Below, in pieces: positions 27,508-37,427 of a DNA stretch of 64,000 nt. The stretch comes from Paludibacterium yongneupense DSM 18731 (GTDB lineage Bacteria; Pseudomonadota; Gammaproteobacteria; Burkholderiales; Chromobacteriaceae). Under the pieces are notes generated by a model. That model did not search any database. It had not been told where the DNA came from and saw nothing but the letters and a program-made list of their open reading frames with translations. Both the position numbers and the translations under genes were made by a program. The stretch spans positions 42,385 through 106,384 of the forward strand of contig NZ_KE383961.1 of the NCBI RefSeq assembly GCF_000422925.1. The letters run 5' to 3'. Within the stretch, counting starts at the first letter, position 1; every line of letters begins with the position of its first letter.

Positions 27508-27951
27508 TCATGTGCCCCAGTTGCCGATCACCGACGAGGCGGCGGCGGACGCATCGCCATCGCTATGCGCCCCCAGGCTCCAGACATCGATCTCGCCATG
27601 GGTGCCGGGATTGGCGTAGCGATACGGGTTTCCCCAGGGATCGACCGGCACCCGCTCGATATAGCCGCCGGGCTTCCAGTTTTTCGGCTCGGGCGGCAGC
27701 GAAGGCTTTTCCACCAGGGCGGCCAGGCCCTGTTCGGCACTCGGATACTGCGCATTGTCGAGACGGTAGAGCTTCAGCGCTTGCATGAGGGTATTGATAT
27801 CCTGTTTGGCGGCGACCGCCCGCGCCTCGTCGGGGCGCCCCATCACCCGCGGCACCACCAGCGCGGCCAGTACGCCGAGGATGACGATGACCACCATGAT
27901 TTCGATCAGGGTAAAACCGCGCTCGCGCGCTTGCCGTTCTGTGTGCATCAC
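27508..27951 (-). CDS. gspG: Type II secretion major pseudopilin GspG
   Basis: A 147-residue major pseudopilin, the main shaft subunit. Prepilin site RG/FTLIEIMVVIVIL (cleavage after Gly12, Glu at +5). The C-terminal half has the conserved YPSAEQGLAALV, WKPGGYI, DPWGNPYRY and calcium-loop region ending DVWSLGAHSDGD. Processed by a prepilin peptidase, likely the PilD at 42236-43042. Confidence 0.95.
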   Translation of the reverse strand: MMHTERQARERGFTLIEIMVVIVILGVLAALVVPRVMGRPDEARAVAAKQDINTLMQALKLYRLDNAQYPSAEQGLAALVEKPSLPPEPKNWKPGGYIERVPVDPWGNPYRYANPGTHGEIDVWSLGAHSDGDASAAASSVIGNWGT

Positions 27952-27964
27952 AACTCCAGCAGGG

Positions 27965-29167
27965 TTAGCGAACCATTTGGTTCATATCCAGAATGGGCAG
28001 CATGATGGCCAGAACAATCACCATCACCACGCCTCCCATCAGCAGTATCAACAGCGGCTCCATCAACGTGGTCAGGGTGGCCAACCGCCGCTCGACCTCC
28101 TGCTGCTGCTGCGCGGCGGCCCGTTCCAGCATCGTCGCCAGCGTGCCGCTCGCCTCGCCGCTGCCGATCAGATGGATCAGGACCGGCGGGAACTGCTTGC
28201 TCGAGCCGAGGGCCCGCCCCAGGCTGCTGCCTTCCCGCACGCGCACCATGGCCTCGTCCAGTCCATCGCGCATCGGCACCATGCCAAGCAGGCTGCGTGC
28301 CGTCTCCATTGCGGTCAGCAGCGGCACGCCGCTGCTGACCAGTATCGCCAGCGTACTGGCCATGCGCGCGGTATTGAGCGCGCGCAGCAGGCGCCCGAGC
28401 ACGGGCAGCGCAAGCAGGCGCCGATGCAGGCGCAGGCGCGGACCGGGCCGGGCCAGTACACGGCGTGCGGCGGCGCCGCTCAGCAACAGGCCGAGCAGCA
28501 GGGCCAGCCCCCATTGCCGCAGAAAATCGCTGCACGCCATCAGGGCGCGCGTAAGCCAGGGCAGGGTCTGATGCGTATCGCGAAAGACGCCGACCACCTG
28601 CGGAACCACATAGGTCATCAGTCCGGACACCACGAGCAAGGCAACCAGCGACACCACGGCCGGGTAGGCCAGCGCAAGCAGAACCTTCTGCCGCGTGGCC
28701 TGACTGTACTCGAGGTAATCAGCCAGCCGCGCCAGCACCAGATCGAGATGCCCGCTACGCTCGCCGGCTTCGACCAGCGCCAAATACAAGGCGCCGAACA
28801 CGCGCGGCATGCCGGCCAGCGCCTGGGCGAAGCTCTTGCCGGCGAGAATGTCGTCGCGCAGGGCCGCGAGCACCTGTCGCGTGCGCGCCTGCTCCGACTG
28901 CTCCGTCACCGCCGCGAGCGCGCGCTCCAGAGGCAGCCCGGCACTGACCAGCGTCGCCAGCTGGCGCGTCAACAGCACCAGCTCCGCAGTGGACAGCCCG
29001 CGGCGCAAGCCCCCCTGTCCGCCGCCGGCAAGTACGGGCTTGACCTCGACCGGCCACAGTCCACGCTCGCGCAACTGGGCGCGCATGGCACGCGCGGAAT
29101 CGGCGTCGCCCATCCCCTTGACCTCGCGCCCGGCAGCGTCCTGCGCCAGATAGCGAAAGCTCGCCAC
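27965..29167 (-). CDS. gspF: Type II secretion platform protein GspF
   Basis: A 400-residue inner-membrane protein with two cytosolic T2SSF domains (about 70-193 and 270-395) and three membrane helices; LVEAGERSGHLDLVLARLA and LIGSGEASGTLATMLERAA are the paired domain motifs. GTG 29167 gives the usual start (MASFRYLAQDAAG); the TTG at 29173 is also in frame. It couples GspE to assembly of the pseudopilus. Confidence 0.95.
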   Translation of the reverse strand: MASFRYLAQDAAGREVKGMGDADSARAMRAQLRERGLWPVEVKPVLAGGGQGGLRRGLSTAELVLLTRQLATLVSAGLPLERALAAVTEQSEQARTRQVLAALRDDILAGKSFAQALAGMPRVFGALYLALVEAGERSGHLDLVLARLADYLEYSQATRQKVLLALAYPAVVSLVALLVVSGLMTYVVPQVVGVFRDTHQTLPWLTRALMACSDFLRQWGLALLLGLLLSGAAARRVLARPGPRLRLHRRLLALPVLGRLLRALNTARMASTLAILVSSGVPLLTAMETARSLLGMVPMRDGLDEAMVRVREGSSLGRALGSSKQFPPVLIHLIGSGEASGTLATMLERAAAQQQQEVERRLATLTTLMEPLLILLMGGVVMVIVLAIMLPILDMNQMVR

Positions 29168-29169
29168 GA

Positions 29170-30609
29170 TCAATTGCTCCGCGTCACGCGCAGGATTTCC
29201 TCCAGCGCGGTCTCGCCGGCATCGACCCAGCGCATGCCGTCTTCGCGCAGCATGCGCATGCCGCCGGACAGGGCCTGCTCGCGCAGCGCCTGTTCCGAGG
29301 CACGCTCATGCGTGAGATGCGCGAGTTGTTCGTCGAAAACCATCAACTCATAAATACCGTAACGTCCGCGATAACCGGTATGCGCGCATTCGGGACAACC
29401 GTGGGGACGATAGTGAGTCGCCCCCTCGCGGGTCGTCGCCGGATAGGGCCGCTTGCACAGCGGGCACAGCCGGCGCACCAGGCGTTGCGCCATGACACCG
29501 AGCAAGGATGACGCCAGCAGGAAGGGCTCGACCCCCATGTCGACCAGCCGCGTCACCGCGCTGGCCGCATCGTTGGTATGCAATGTCGCCAGCACCAAAT
29601 GTCCGGTCAGTGAGGCTTGAACCGCGATTTGCGCGGTCTCGAGATCGCGGATCTCACCGATCATGATGACATCCGGGTCCTGCCGCAGAATGGCGCGCAA
29701 GGCTTTGGCGAATGACATGTCGATACGGCTGTTGACCTGGGTTTGTCCGACGCCGTCGAGGTGATACTCGACGGGGTCTTCCACTGTCATGATATTGGTT
29801 CGCGCCGCATCGAGCCGCGACAGCGCCGCGTAGAGCGTAGTGGTCTTGCCGGAACCGGTCGGACCGGTCACCAGCAGGATTCCGTGCGGCTGCCGGATCA
29901 GCCGGTCCACGGCCTGCAGGGTATCATCGGCCATTCCCAGCGTAGACAAGTCGAGACGCACCGCCTCCTTGTCCAGCAGCCGCAGCACCACGCGTTCGCC
30001 ATGACTCGTCGGCAAGGTCGAGACGCGGACATCGACCGGGCGACCGCCCAGCCGCAGCGAAATGCGGCCATCCTGCGGAATGCGTTTCTCGGCGATATCG
30101 AGATTGGCCATGATCTTGATACGCGACACCATCGCCGCATGCAGCGCGCGATGCGGACTCACCACATCGTGCAAGGTGCCATCGAGGCGGAAACGTACCA
30201 GCGAACGATCTTCGAACGCTTCGATATGGATATCGGACGCCTGCTCGCGCAATGCCTGCATCAGCAGCGCATTGATCATGCGGATGATGGGCGCGTCATC
30301 CTCGGCCTCCAGCAAATCTTCGACCGCCGGTAGCGCATCCATCATCTGGCTCAAATCGATATCCTGCCCGATATCGTCGACCATGCCGGCGGCGCCGTCG
30401 CGATCGGAATAGAGCTCGGACAGACGACGTTCGAACGCTTCCGGTGCCAGCACCTCCAGGCCCGACGGCGTGCCGTGCAGACGCAACACCTCGGCCCAGG
30501 CGCTATCCGACGCGCCCTCGCGCAGCAACAGCACGCGCGCGGCCCCGTCACCCTGCAACATGACTCCGTTATTGCGGGCGAAGGCGAACGGCAGCAGCGG
30601 CGATGTCAT
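29170..30609 (-). CDS. gspE: Type II secretion ATPase GspE
   Basis: A 479-residue AAA-type secretion ATPase. Walker A GPTGSGKT at 249-256, Asp box VEDPVEYH, Walker B IMIGEIRDLETA, His box ATLHTNDA. The zinc-binding CPLCKRPY...GCPEC pair (CM domain) is present near residue 400. The N-terminal domain is shorter than in larger GspE proteins, about 90 residues. It powers pseudopilus growth. Overlaps gspD by 4 bases. Confidence 0.96.
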   Translation of the reverse strand: MTSPLLPFAFARNNGVMLQGDGAARVLLLREGASDSAWAEVLRLHGTPSGLEVLAPEAFERRLSELYSDRDGAAGMVDDIGQDIDLSQMMDALPAVEDLLEAEDDAPIIRMINALLMQALREQASDIHIEAFEDRSLVRFRLDGTLHDVVSPHRALHAAMVSRIKIMANLDIAEKRIPQDGRISLRLGGRPVDVRVSTLPTSHGERVVLRLLDKEAVRLDLSTLGMADDTLQAVDRLIRQPHGILLVTGPTGSGKTTTLYAALSRLDAARTNIMTVEDPVEYHLDGVGQTQVNSRIDMSFAKALRAILRQDPDVIMIGEIRDLETAQIAVQASLTGHLVLATLHTNDAASAVTRLVDMGVEPFLLASSLLGVMAQRLVRRLCPLCKRPYPATTREGATHYRPHGCPECAHTGYRGRYGIYELMVFDEQLAHLTHERASEQALREQALSGGMRMLREDGMRWVDAGETALEEILRVTRSN

Positions 30610-32807
30610 GGCGCGACGGCTCCGGGTGCCAGCGGCGCGGGGGTCGGCGCCGGCACTGTCGTCGGCGCAGGGGCCAGCGGCGCCGGCATCGAGGGGGTCA
30701 GCAGGGTGCGCAGACCGCCGGGCATGGCATTGCGCACCGCGGCCGGATCGAAAGGCAGCTTGCTGGTCGCGGCCCTGTTGCTCTCGCCGATGATGTACTG
30801 ATAGCGATCGGTCGCGATGGTCATCGCACCGAGGTCGTCGCGCACGATGGTCGGACGCAGGAAAACCAGCAGGTTGGTTTTGGTATGGGTACGGTTCTGA
30901 TGCTTGAACAACCAGCCAAGCCAGGGGATGTCGCCAAGCAGCGGCACCTTGTCCTCGCTCACGCTGTCATTGTCCTGGATCAGCCCGCCGATCGCGATGA
31001 CCCCGCCGTCATCGACGGTGACCGTGGTGTCTATGGTGCGGTAGTTGGTCGTCGGCCCGGCCGAGTTGCTCGCCGTACCGGCGGCGATCGCTGCCGCCTC
31101 CTGGTAGATGTGCATGCGAATGGCCCCGCCCTCGGAAATCTGCGGCGTGATATCGAGCCGGTATCCGATGCGCTGGCGCGAATACGTATTGAACGGCGTC
31201 GCCGTGCTGGTGCTGGAGCTGGTCGCATATTGCCCGGTCAGGATCGGCACCTCCTGCCCGACCTGTATCGTCGCCGGCTGATTGTCGGTCGCCATGATGT
31301 TGGGGTTCGCCAGCAGATTGCCCTGCGCCTCGTTTTCCAGCAGGCTCGCCAGGGCGGCCATATTCAGCACGGTACCGATGCCGGGGATGGTGATGGTCCC
31401 TTTGGAGATGCCGATATTCAGACCGCTGCTGCTGCTCAGAGTGGTATAGCCGGTTGTGCTCCCATTGATGGTGCCCAGCGAAGGCGAGGTTTGCCCGGTC
31501 CAGTTGGTCCCCCCCACGATGCTGACCCCGCTCGATCCCAGCCCCCCGAGTGCCTGCCATTGCATGCCCAGATCGACGATGCGCGTGGCCGACACCTCCA
31601 TCACCAGCGTCTCGACATAGACCTGGGCGCGGCGACGATCGAGCAGATCGATCACATTGCGCAGATTGGCATACATCGCGTCCGGCACATTGAGGATCAG
31701 CGCATTGTTGGCACTGTCGGCCTGAATCAGCGAACCGGCCGAACCGGCCGCCACTTCGGCCACCGCCGTGGTCGCCGCGCCGGTGGCCGCACCGCCCGCG
31801 CCGGCGGTGGACGAGGCTGAGGACGAACCGGACGACATGTTTCCGTTCGATGAGCCGGTGGACGATGAATTCTGTCCCGCGCCAGCCGCCGAGGTCGGCA
31901 AGGATGCGCTGCGCGACACGGTGGTCGGCAGTTGCCCGGCATCAGACGCGAGCAGCGAGCGCAGGGCCTGCGCCACCCGCACCGCATCGGCATTTTTCAG
32001 GTAAATCACGCGCACATTCGCCCCGGCCTGCCCGGGCTGGTCTATCAGCTTGAGCAGGGACTTGACCTTGCCGACCTTGCTCGGGGTATCGGCGCGCACG
32101 AGCAGCAGATTGGCGCGGCCGTCGGCAACGATATTCACCTTGCCGCTGCCGCTGCCATCGCCGGCAGAGCTATCCTGCATCAGCTTGTTGAGGATGCTTG
32201 CCAACTCGATCGCCGAACCGTACTGGACCGGGATCACCGCCGTGTCGCCCTCGATCGCGCTATCGACGGTTTCGAGGATGGATTCGATGCGATTGAGGTT
32301 GTCGGCATAGTCGGTCACCACCAGCGCATTGCCCTGGGCGAAGACCGAAACCACATTATTGGGCGACACGATAGGGCGAATCACCGGCAGCAACTGGGTG
32401 GCATTGCCGTTTTTCAGGATGAAGACCTTGGTGATGAGCCGGTCGCCATCGTTTCGGTGCGGACTCCCCATGCCGGCATGCAGCTTGGCATCCGCCTCGG
32501 GGACGATCTTGATCACGCCGCGCCCGCTGACCGCCGAGAAGCCTTGCAGGCGCAGCGAGGACAGCATGATCTGATAGGCAAGTTCCTGCGGCACGGGATG
32601 CGCGGACACGATATTGACCGTTCCCTTGACGCGAGGATCGAGGATGAAGTTCTTCCCGGTGATCTGACCGATGGCGCGCACCACGGTTTCGATATCGGCG
32701 TTGACGAAATTGAGCATGACCGGCTCTGCTGCGACGGTTCGGGCCAGGCAGGCCAGTACCAGCGCGGCGGCGAGGCAGGACAAAGTGCGGCGATGAATTC
32801 GGATCAT
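30606..32807 (-). CDS. gspD: Type II secretion outer-membrane secretin GspD
   Basis: A 733-residue secretin that forms the exit pore. Signal peptide to about residue 27 (TVAAEP), N0 domain (VMLNFVNADIETVVRAIGQ), then N1-N3 and the C-terminal beta-barrel domain (VPLLGDIPWLGWLF). Between N3 strands (about residues 290-350) is a long Ser/Gly/Thr/Ala-rich linker. The C-terminal tail is Ala/Pro-rich. ATG 32807 overlaps the gspC stop; an upstream start at 32990 would sit inside gspC. No pilotin was found nearby. Confidence 0.95.
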   Translation of the reverse strand: MIRIHRRTLSCLAAALVLACLARTVAAEPVMLNFVNADIETVVRAIGQITGKNFILDPRVKGTVNIVSAHPVPQELAYQIMLSSLRLQGFSAVSGRGVIKIVPEADAKLHAGMGSPHRNDGDRLITKVFILKNGNATQLLPVIRPIVSPNNVVSVFAQGNALVVTDYADNLNRIESILETVDSAIEGDTAVIPVQYGSAIELASILNKLMQDSSAGDGSGSGKVNIVADGRANLLLVRADTPSKVGKVKSLLKLIDQPGQAGANVRVIYLKNADAVRVAQALRSLLASDAGQLPTTVSRSASLPTSAAGAGQNSSSTGSSNGNMSSGSSSASSTAGAGGAATGAATTAVAEVAAGSAGSLIQADSANNALILNVPDAMYANLRNVIDLLDRRRAQVYVETLVMEVSATRIVDLGMQWQALGGLGSSGVSIVGGTNWTGQTSPSLGTINGSTTGYTTLSSSSGLNIGISKGTITIPGIGTVLNMAALASLLENEAQGNLLANPNIMATDNQPATIQVGQEVPILTGQYATSSSTSTATPFNTYSRQRIGYRLDITPQISEGGAIRMHIYQEAAAIAAGTASNSAGPTTNYRTIDTTVTVDDGGVIAIGGLIQDNDSVSEDKVPLLGDIPWLGWLFKHQNRTHTKTNLLVFLRPTIVRDDLGAMTIATDRYQYIIGESNRAATSKLPFDPAAVRNAMPGGLRTLLTPSMPAPLAPAPTTVPAPTPAPLAPGAVAP

Positions 32808-33358
32808 GGGGTCCCTGGTGCAGGCAGAGGGGGGGGCGGTTGCAAAATATCGGACGACGACATCGAACCGGGGGCGGGGGCGCCGGGGGGAGAGGCAGTC
32901 GCGCTGCGCGCGGCGAGCAGGGACAGCAGTCGTTCGCCGTCGGCGGACGACATCACGGCGCCGTCCGCGGTCACCCGCTTGAGCGTCCACCCCCCGGCCG
33001 TCGTCGCACCGACGACAAGCGACGTCTCATGCCCGCCCTCGTCCACGATGACGAAGCCGGGTGATGCGCCTTGCGGTGCATACACGCCGACCACGCTCAG
33101 GGGCGGCGGCGTCTCCTGCCGACGCACGACCTCCCCGAACCAGTGCTGCGCGGTGATGCGGGCGACGGCGGCACGCGGGGCCGGTGCCGTCAGCGACCAC
33201 CGCACGAAAGGGGCCGGTGCCAGCAACCACGACATGGCGGCGCCCAGGCAGACCAGTGCCGCGGCACCGGCTAGCAAAGGGAGCATGAATGCGATCCGGC
33301 CGGCCGAAACGCCGCCGTTCACCATCAACCTCGCTCTCCACCGCCACGGTTGCGACAT
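32804..33358 (-). CDS. gspC: Type II secretion protein GspC, short form without PDZ
   Basis: A 184-residue bitopic inner-membrane protein that binds the secretin. Helix near residues 21-46, then the homology region (about 60-135: HWFGE...LSVVGVYAPQGASPGFVIVD). There is no PDZ or coiled-coil domain; the C-terminus is a Pro-rich tail (LQPPPPLPAPGTP). First gene of the operon, with an AAGGA site and a promoter at 33386-33415. Short GspC proteins are known in betaproteobacteria and Xanthomonads. Confidence 0.85.
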   Translation of the reverse strand: MSQPWRWRARLMVNGGVSAGRIAFMLPLLAGAAALVCLGAAMSWLLAPAPFVRWSLTAPAPRAAVARITAQHWFGEVVRRQETPPPLSVVGVYAPQGASPGFVIVDEGGHETSLVVGATTAGGWTLKRVTADGAVMSSADGERLLSLLAARSATASPPGAPAPGSMSSSDILQPPPPLPAPGTP

Positions 33359-33385
33359 TTCGTTCCTTTTTCTGAGCGAGCTTCA

Positions 33386-33415
33386 AGCATAAGAAGACTG
33401 ACGCGGTAACGACAA
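33386..33415 (-). promoter_or_regulatory. Promoter of the gsp operon
   Basis: On the minus strand TTGTCG (33415-33410), 18-base spacer, TATGCT (33391-33386), 28 bases before gspC. No other promoter is visible inside the 10.6-kb operon. Confidence 0.5.
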
Positions 33416-33581
33416 GTGGCCCTTGGACCAGTAAGTAGCCGGCGACAGCCCCGGCGCGTTCGTCTCCCCGCCGCGCCGACCGCGCGCAGGGATCCGTATT
33501 TACAGTTCTAGCGGATATTAAAGCCAGGTATACATGAGAAACAAGGGAAGCCGGTCGAACGGGGTGGGAAACAAGCCGCAG

Positions 33582-33617
33582 AAAACGCCCTGCCGGCGCC
33601 CGCAGGCGCCGGCAGGG
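33582..33617 (-). terminator. Rho-independent terminator of the acyl-CoA dehydrogenase gene
   Basis: A perfect 13-bp stem, CCCTGCCGGCGCC with loop TGCG, followed on the minus strand by CGTTTTC. It is 5 bases past the stop codon. Confidence 0.8.
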
Positions 33618-33621
33618 ACGG

Positions 33622-35403
33622 TCAGAACTGCGCTTCGTCCAGCGCCATAACGCTGGCGGCGCCATCGGTAATGGCCGCGGCCAGCCCATGCGTGCGCGGC
33701 AGCAAGTGCTCGCCGTAAAAGCGGGCGATCATCAATTTGGTACGCAGGAAAGCGACATCGTCGTCGCCGTCGCTCAGACGCTGCGAGGCAACCAGCGCCG
33801 CACGCCCCATCTGCCAGCCGCCGAGCACCAGGCCCATCAGGTGCAGGAAAGGCACCGCCCCCGCCGCGGGCAACTGCGGATCGTCGCCGTAATTGGCCAG
33901 GATGAAGTCGACGCAGCGACCGGCATGGGCTGCAGCCAGCCCCAGATTGTTCGCCAGCGACGCCAGTCCTATCGCATGCAGCTTCTCGACGGTGACGACC
34001 ACCTCGGTCAGCAGCGTGCGCGCGGTGCGCCCGTGCTCGCTCGCGATCTTGCGTCCGATCAGATCGAGCGCCTGAATGCCGGTCGTGCCCTCATAGATCG
34101 ACGTGATACGCGAATCGCGGAAATACTGGGCCACGCCCGCGTCTTCGATATAGCCGCTACCGCCGTGAATCTGCATCGCCAGCGACGTGATTTCAGTGGC
34201 TTGTTCGGTATTCCACCCCTTGACGATGGGAATGAGAAAATTCAGCAACGACTGATTGCGCGCGCGTTCGCTCTCGACCGGATGCCGCGCCGCGCGGTCC
34301 AGCGCCGCCGCCGCGTAGCAGGCCAGGGCGCGTTGAGCCTCGATCTGGGCGCGCATGGTCAATAGCATGCGCCGCACATCGGGGTGACGAATGATGGGTA
34401 CGCTGTCCGGCGAATCGAGGCCGATGCCGCGGCACTGCACCCGCTCGCGCGCATACTCGACCGCCTTCTGGTAGGCGCGCTCGGAAACCGCCATCCCTTC
34501 GACCCCCACGCCGAGACGCGCGTGATTCATCATGGTGAACATATAGGCGAGCCCCTTGTGCGCCTCGCCCACGAGGTAGCCGATCGCGCCGCCGCCGTCA
34601 CCGTAGCTGAGTACGGCAGTAGGGCTGCCGTGGATGCCGAGTTTGTGCTCCAGCGACACGCAACGCACATCGTTGCGCTCGCCGAGGCTGCCGTCGGCAT
34701 CGACCAGGAATTTGGGCACCAGAAACAGCGAGATGCCTTTCACTCCGGGCGGAGCATCCGGCAAGCGCGCGAGCACCAGATGCACGATGTTGGCGGCCAT
34801 GTCGTGGTCGCCCCAGGTGATGAAGATTTTCTGCCCGCTGATACGATAGCGGCCTTCGGCATCCGGCGTCGCCTTGCAGCGCACTTGCGCCAGATCCGAT
34901 CCGGCCTGCGGCTCGGTCAGGTCCATCGTACCGGTCCATTCGCCGCTGGCCATGCGCGGCAGATAAAGCGCGCGCAGTTCTTCCGAAGCGTGGTGGTGCA
35001 GCGTCTCGATGGCACCGAGAGTCAGCATCGGCGCCAGAGAAAAAGCCAGATTGGACGAGCACCACATTTCTTCGGCGGCCAGGGCCACCAGTGCCGGCAA
35101 GCCCTGCCCGCCATATTCGGCCGGTGCGCGAAGCCCCACCCAGCCGGCGTCGACATACTCCTTCCACGCCGCCTTGAACTCGGGCGGAGCCGTCACGCCG
35201 GATGCATCCCAGCGCGAACCCTTGTCCCCGGCCACATTGGTCGGGGCAAGCACGCCTTCGGCGAACTTGGCTGCCTCCTCCAGAATGGCGTCCACCAGAT
35301 CAACCGAGCAATCCTCATACCCGGGCAGCGAGCAGACCGCAGCCAGATCGGCCAGTTCGTTGAGGGCAAAACGGATATCCTTCAGCGGTGCGTGGTAAAT
35401 CAT
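33622..35403 (-). CDS. Acyl-CoA dehydrogenase (FadE-like, long form)
   Basis: A 593-residue flavoprotein for the first step of fatty-acid beta-oxidation. It has the N-terminal helical extension [17 protein letters not shown] typical of the long proteobacterial form, the FAD motif [19 protein letters not shown] (about 160-178), TWGDHDMA, and [22 protein letters not shown] with the catalytic region near 430-450. Electrons go to the ETF made by the two upstream genes. GGAG ribosome site before ATG 35403. A terminator separates it from etfA, so its level may differ from that of ETF. Confidence 0.92.
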   Translation of the reverse strand: MIYHAPLKDIRFALNELADLAAVCSLPGYEDCSVDLVDAILEEAAKFAEGVLAPTNVAGDKGSRWDASGVTAPPEFKAAWKEYVDAGWVGLRAPAEYGGQGLPALVALAAEEMWCSSNLAFSLAPMLTLGAIETLHHHASEELRALYLPRMASGEWTGTMDLTEPQAGSDLAQVRCKATPDAEGRYRISGQKIFITWGDHDMAANIVHLVLARLPDAPPGVKGISLFLVPKFLVDADGSLGERNDVRCVSLEHKLGIHGSPTAVLSYGDGGGAIGYLVGEAHKGLAYMFTMMNHARLGVGVEGMAVSERAYQKAVEYARERVQCRGIGLDSPDSVPIIRHPDVRRMLLTMRAQIEAQRALACYAAAALDRAARHPVESERARNQSLLNFLIPIVKGWNTEQATEITSLAMQIHGGSGYIEDAGVAQYFRDSRITSIYEGTTGIQALDLIGRKIASEHGRTARTLLTEVVVTVEKLHAIGLASLANNLGLAAAHAGRCVDFILANYGDDPQLPAAGAVPFLHLMGLVLGGWQMGRAALVASQRLSDGDDDVAFLRTKLMIARFYGEHLLPRTHGLAAAITDGAASVMALDEAQF

Positions 35404-35454
35404 CGATTTCTCCTTGCAGCATCGTGATATGAAACCAATCCGGTCCGGCGCAGA

Positions 35455-35483
35455 TAAAAAAAGGGCGGCCCCGAGGCCGCCCT
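35455..35483 (-). terminator. Rho-independent terminator between etfA and the acyl-CoA dehydrogenase gene
   Basis: AGGGCGGCC, loop TCGG, GGCCGCCCT, then TTTTTTT on the minus strand. Begins 4 bases past the etfA stop. A textbook terminator inside what otherwise looks like one operon. Confidence 0.85.
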
Positions 35484-35487
35484 GCTT

Positions 35488-36426
35488 TCATGCCTGGCCG
35501 AGTTCCGCCATTAATTCCGGCACAATCGTAAACAGGTCCCCGACGATCCCGTAGTCGGCCACCTGGAAAATCGGCGCGTCTTCGTCCTTGTTGATGGCGA
35601 CGATCACCTTGGAATCCTTCATTCCAGCCACGTGCTGGATGGCGCCGGAAATGCCCAGGGCTAAGTACAGTTCAGGTGCGACCACCTTGCCGGTCTGGCC
35701 GACCTGATAGTCGTTGGGCGCATAACCGGCGTCGACCGCCGCCCGCGTCGCGCCGATGGCGGCGCCCAGACGATCGGCCAGGGGGTCGAGCACGGCGTGG
35801 AACTGCTCGGCAGATCCAAGCGCACGCCCCCCCGAAACGATGACCCGTGCATTGGCGAGCTCGGGGCGATCGAGTTTGATCAGCGCTTCGGACACAAATT
35901 CGGACACGCCACTGTCGCCGCCCGCCGCAACCGGCTCCAGTATGGCCGCGCCCGTACCGGACGGCGCATCAAAGGCGGTGGTGCGTACCGAAATCACCTT
36001 GACCGGATCGGAGGACTGCACGGTCGCCATGACGTTGCCGGCATAGATCGGGTGCACGAAGGTATCGGCGGCTTCGACCGCGACCACATCCGAGATTTGC
36101 GCCACGTCGAGCAAGGCGGCAACGCGCGGCAAGAAATTTTTCCCGAAGGTCGTGGCCGGAGCCAGGATATGGCTATAACCAGCGGCCAGACTCACGGCCA
36201 GAGCGGCCAGGTTCTCGGCCAGTCCGTGAGCATAAATGGCGGCATCGGCCACCCGCACCCGTGCGACGCCCTCGACGGCCGCAGCGGCGCGGGCCACGTC
36301 CTGGCAATCCAGCCCGGCGACCAGTACATCGACCTCACCGCCGATGGCGCGAGCCGCGGCAACGGTATTGAGGGTGCTCGCCTTGAGGTTCAGGTTGTCG
36401 TGTTCTGCGATAACGAGAATAGCCAT
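35488..36426 (-). CDS. etfA: Electron transfer flavoprotein alpha subunit
   Basis: A 312-residue FixB-type subunit. The N-terminal domain starts [11 protein letters not shown]; the C-terminal FAD domain has [40 protein letters not shown] and the closing [10 protein letters not shown]. It accepts electrons from acyl-CoA dehydrogenases and passes them to ETF-ubiquinone oxidoreductase. One base separates the etfB stop from its start. Confidence 0.96.
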   Translation of the reverse strand: MAILVIAEHDNLNLKASTLNTVAAARAIGGEVDVLVAGLDCQDVARAAAAVEGVARVRVADAAIYAHGLAENLAALAVSLAAGYSHILAPATTFGKNFLPRVAALLDVAQISDVVAVEAADTFVHPIYAGNVMATVQSSDPVKVISVRTTAFDAPSGTGAAILEPVAAGGDSGVSEFVSEALIKLDRPELANARVIVSGGRALGSAEQFHAVLDPLADRLGAAIGATRAAVDAGYAPNDYQVGQTGKVVAPELYLALGISGAIQHVAGMKDSKVIVAINKDEDAPIFQVADYGIVGDLFTIVPELMAELGQA

Positions 36427-36427
36427 G

Positions 36428-37174
36428 TCATAGCACCTTTGCTTCGTTCTTGAGTTTGGCCACCAGCTCGGCGGCAGTTGCGACCTTGATGCCGGCTTTG
36501 CGCGGCGACGGCTCGGCCAACTTCAGGGTCTTCAGCCGCGGCGCGATATCGACGCCCAGCTCGGCGACGGTCAGCTTCTCCAGCGGTTTCTTCTTGGCTG
36601 CCATGATGTTCGGCAGTTTGACGAAACGCGGTTCGTTCAAACGCAGATCGGCGGTCACCACCGCCGGCAGCGTCAGCTTGACCGTCTGCGCGCCGCCGTC
36701 GACTTCGCGCGTTACCGTCACGCTGTCGCTCAGCTCGACCCTGGACGCGGCCGATCCCAGCCCCCAGCCCAACAGGGCAGAGACCATCTGTCCGGTCTGG
36801 TTGGCATCGTCGTCGATCGCCTGCTTGCCCAGCAGCAATAGCCCCGGCTGCTCGCGGCGCGCAACGGCCGCCAGCAGCTTGGCCACGGCCAGGGGCTGCA
36901 ACTCGGCATCGGTTTCAACATGAACGGCACGGTCGGCCCCCATCGCCAGCGCGGTGCGCAACGTTTCCTCGCACTGCTTGACGCCGAGCGATACGGCAAC
37001 GATTTCGGCAACCTTGCCCGCTTCTTTCAGTCGTACGGCCTCTTCGACGGCGATCTCATCGAACGGATTCATCGACATTTTTACGTTGGCAATATCAACG
37101 TCGGAGCCATCGGACTTAACCCGGACTTGCACGTTGTAATCGACAACGCGCTTTACAGCGACTAGAACTTTCAT
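36428..37174 (-). CDS. etfB: Electron transfer flavoprotein beta subunit
   Basis: A 248-residue FixA-type subunit that holds AMP and contacts the dehydrogenase. Signature [16 protein letters not shown] at the start, [16 protein letters not shown] near 36-51, and [21 protein letters not shown] (from about residue 180) at the family motif. Strong GGAGG site. First gene of etfB-etfA. Confidence 0.96.
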   Translation of the reverse strand: MKVLVAVKRVVDYNVQVRVKSDGSDVDIANVKMSMNPFDEIAVEEAVRLKEAGKVAEIVAVSLGVKQCEETLRTALAMGADRAVHVETDAELQPLAVAKLLAAVARREQPGLLLLGKQAIDDDANQTGQMVSALLGWGLGSAASRVELSDSVTVTREVDGGAQTVKLTLPAVVTADLRLNEPRFVKLPNIMAAKKKPLEKLTVAELGVDIAPRLKTLKLAEPSPRKAGIKVATAAELVAKLKNEAKVL

Positions 37175-37427
37175 ATTCCTCCAGCGAGCATCTCTGGGTT
37201 ATCAAATAGGGCGGCATATTGCCGATGCGACAGCTGAAAGCCTGCTCCCAGGCCCCCAGGACGGCACGCACCCCAGGCCAACAAACGTTTGATTGAAGTA
37301 TGACATGCACATCATCGCAAATTAAACACTAGACTGTGATAGTACGATATTTCCCAACGGTTTGCATTGCACAAGGTCCAGGTGCAGTGCCGCGCTTGAT
37401 TAACGTCACATAACAGGAAACCCGGAC
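37175..37427. promoter_or_regulatory. Divergent control region etfB / maoC, with CAAACGTTTG palindrome
   Basis: About 250 bases between two divergent fatty-acid genes. It holds a perfect 10-bp palindrome CAAACGTTTG at 37282-37291. Half-sites of the form CAAAC/GTTTG are used by TetR-type fatty-acid regulators such as PsrA, though those sites usually have a short spacer. I could not place convincing -35/-10 pairs. Confidence 0.4.

Noticed and set aside
26690-27511. A 273-residue version of GspI starting at 27511
   Set aside because: The first 148 residues are gspH read in another frame; GTG 27067 gives a normal pseudopilin leader.
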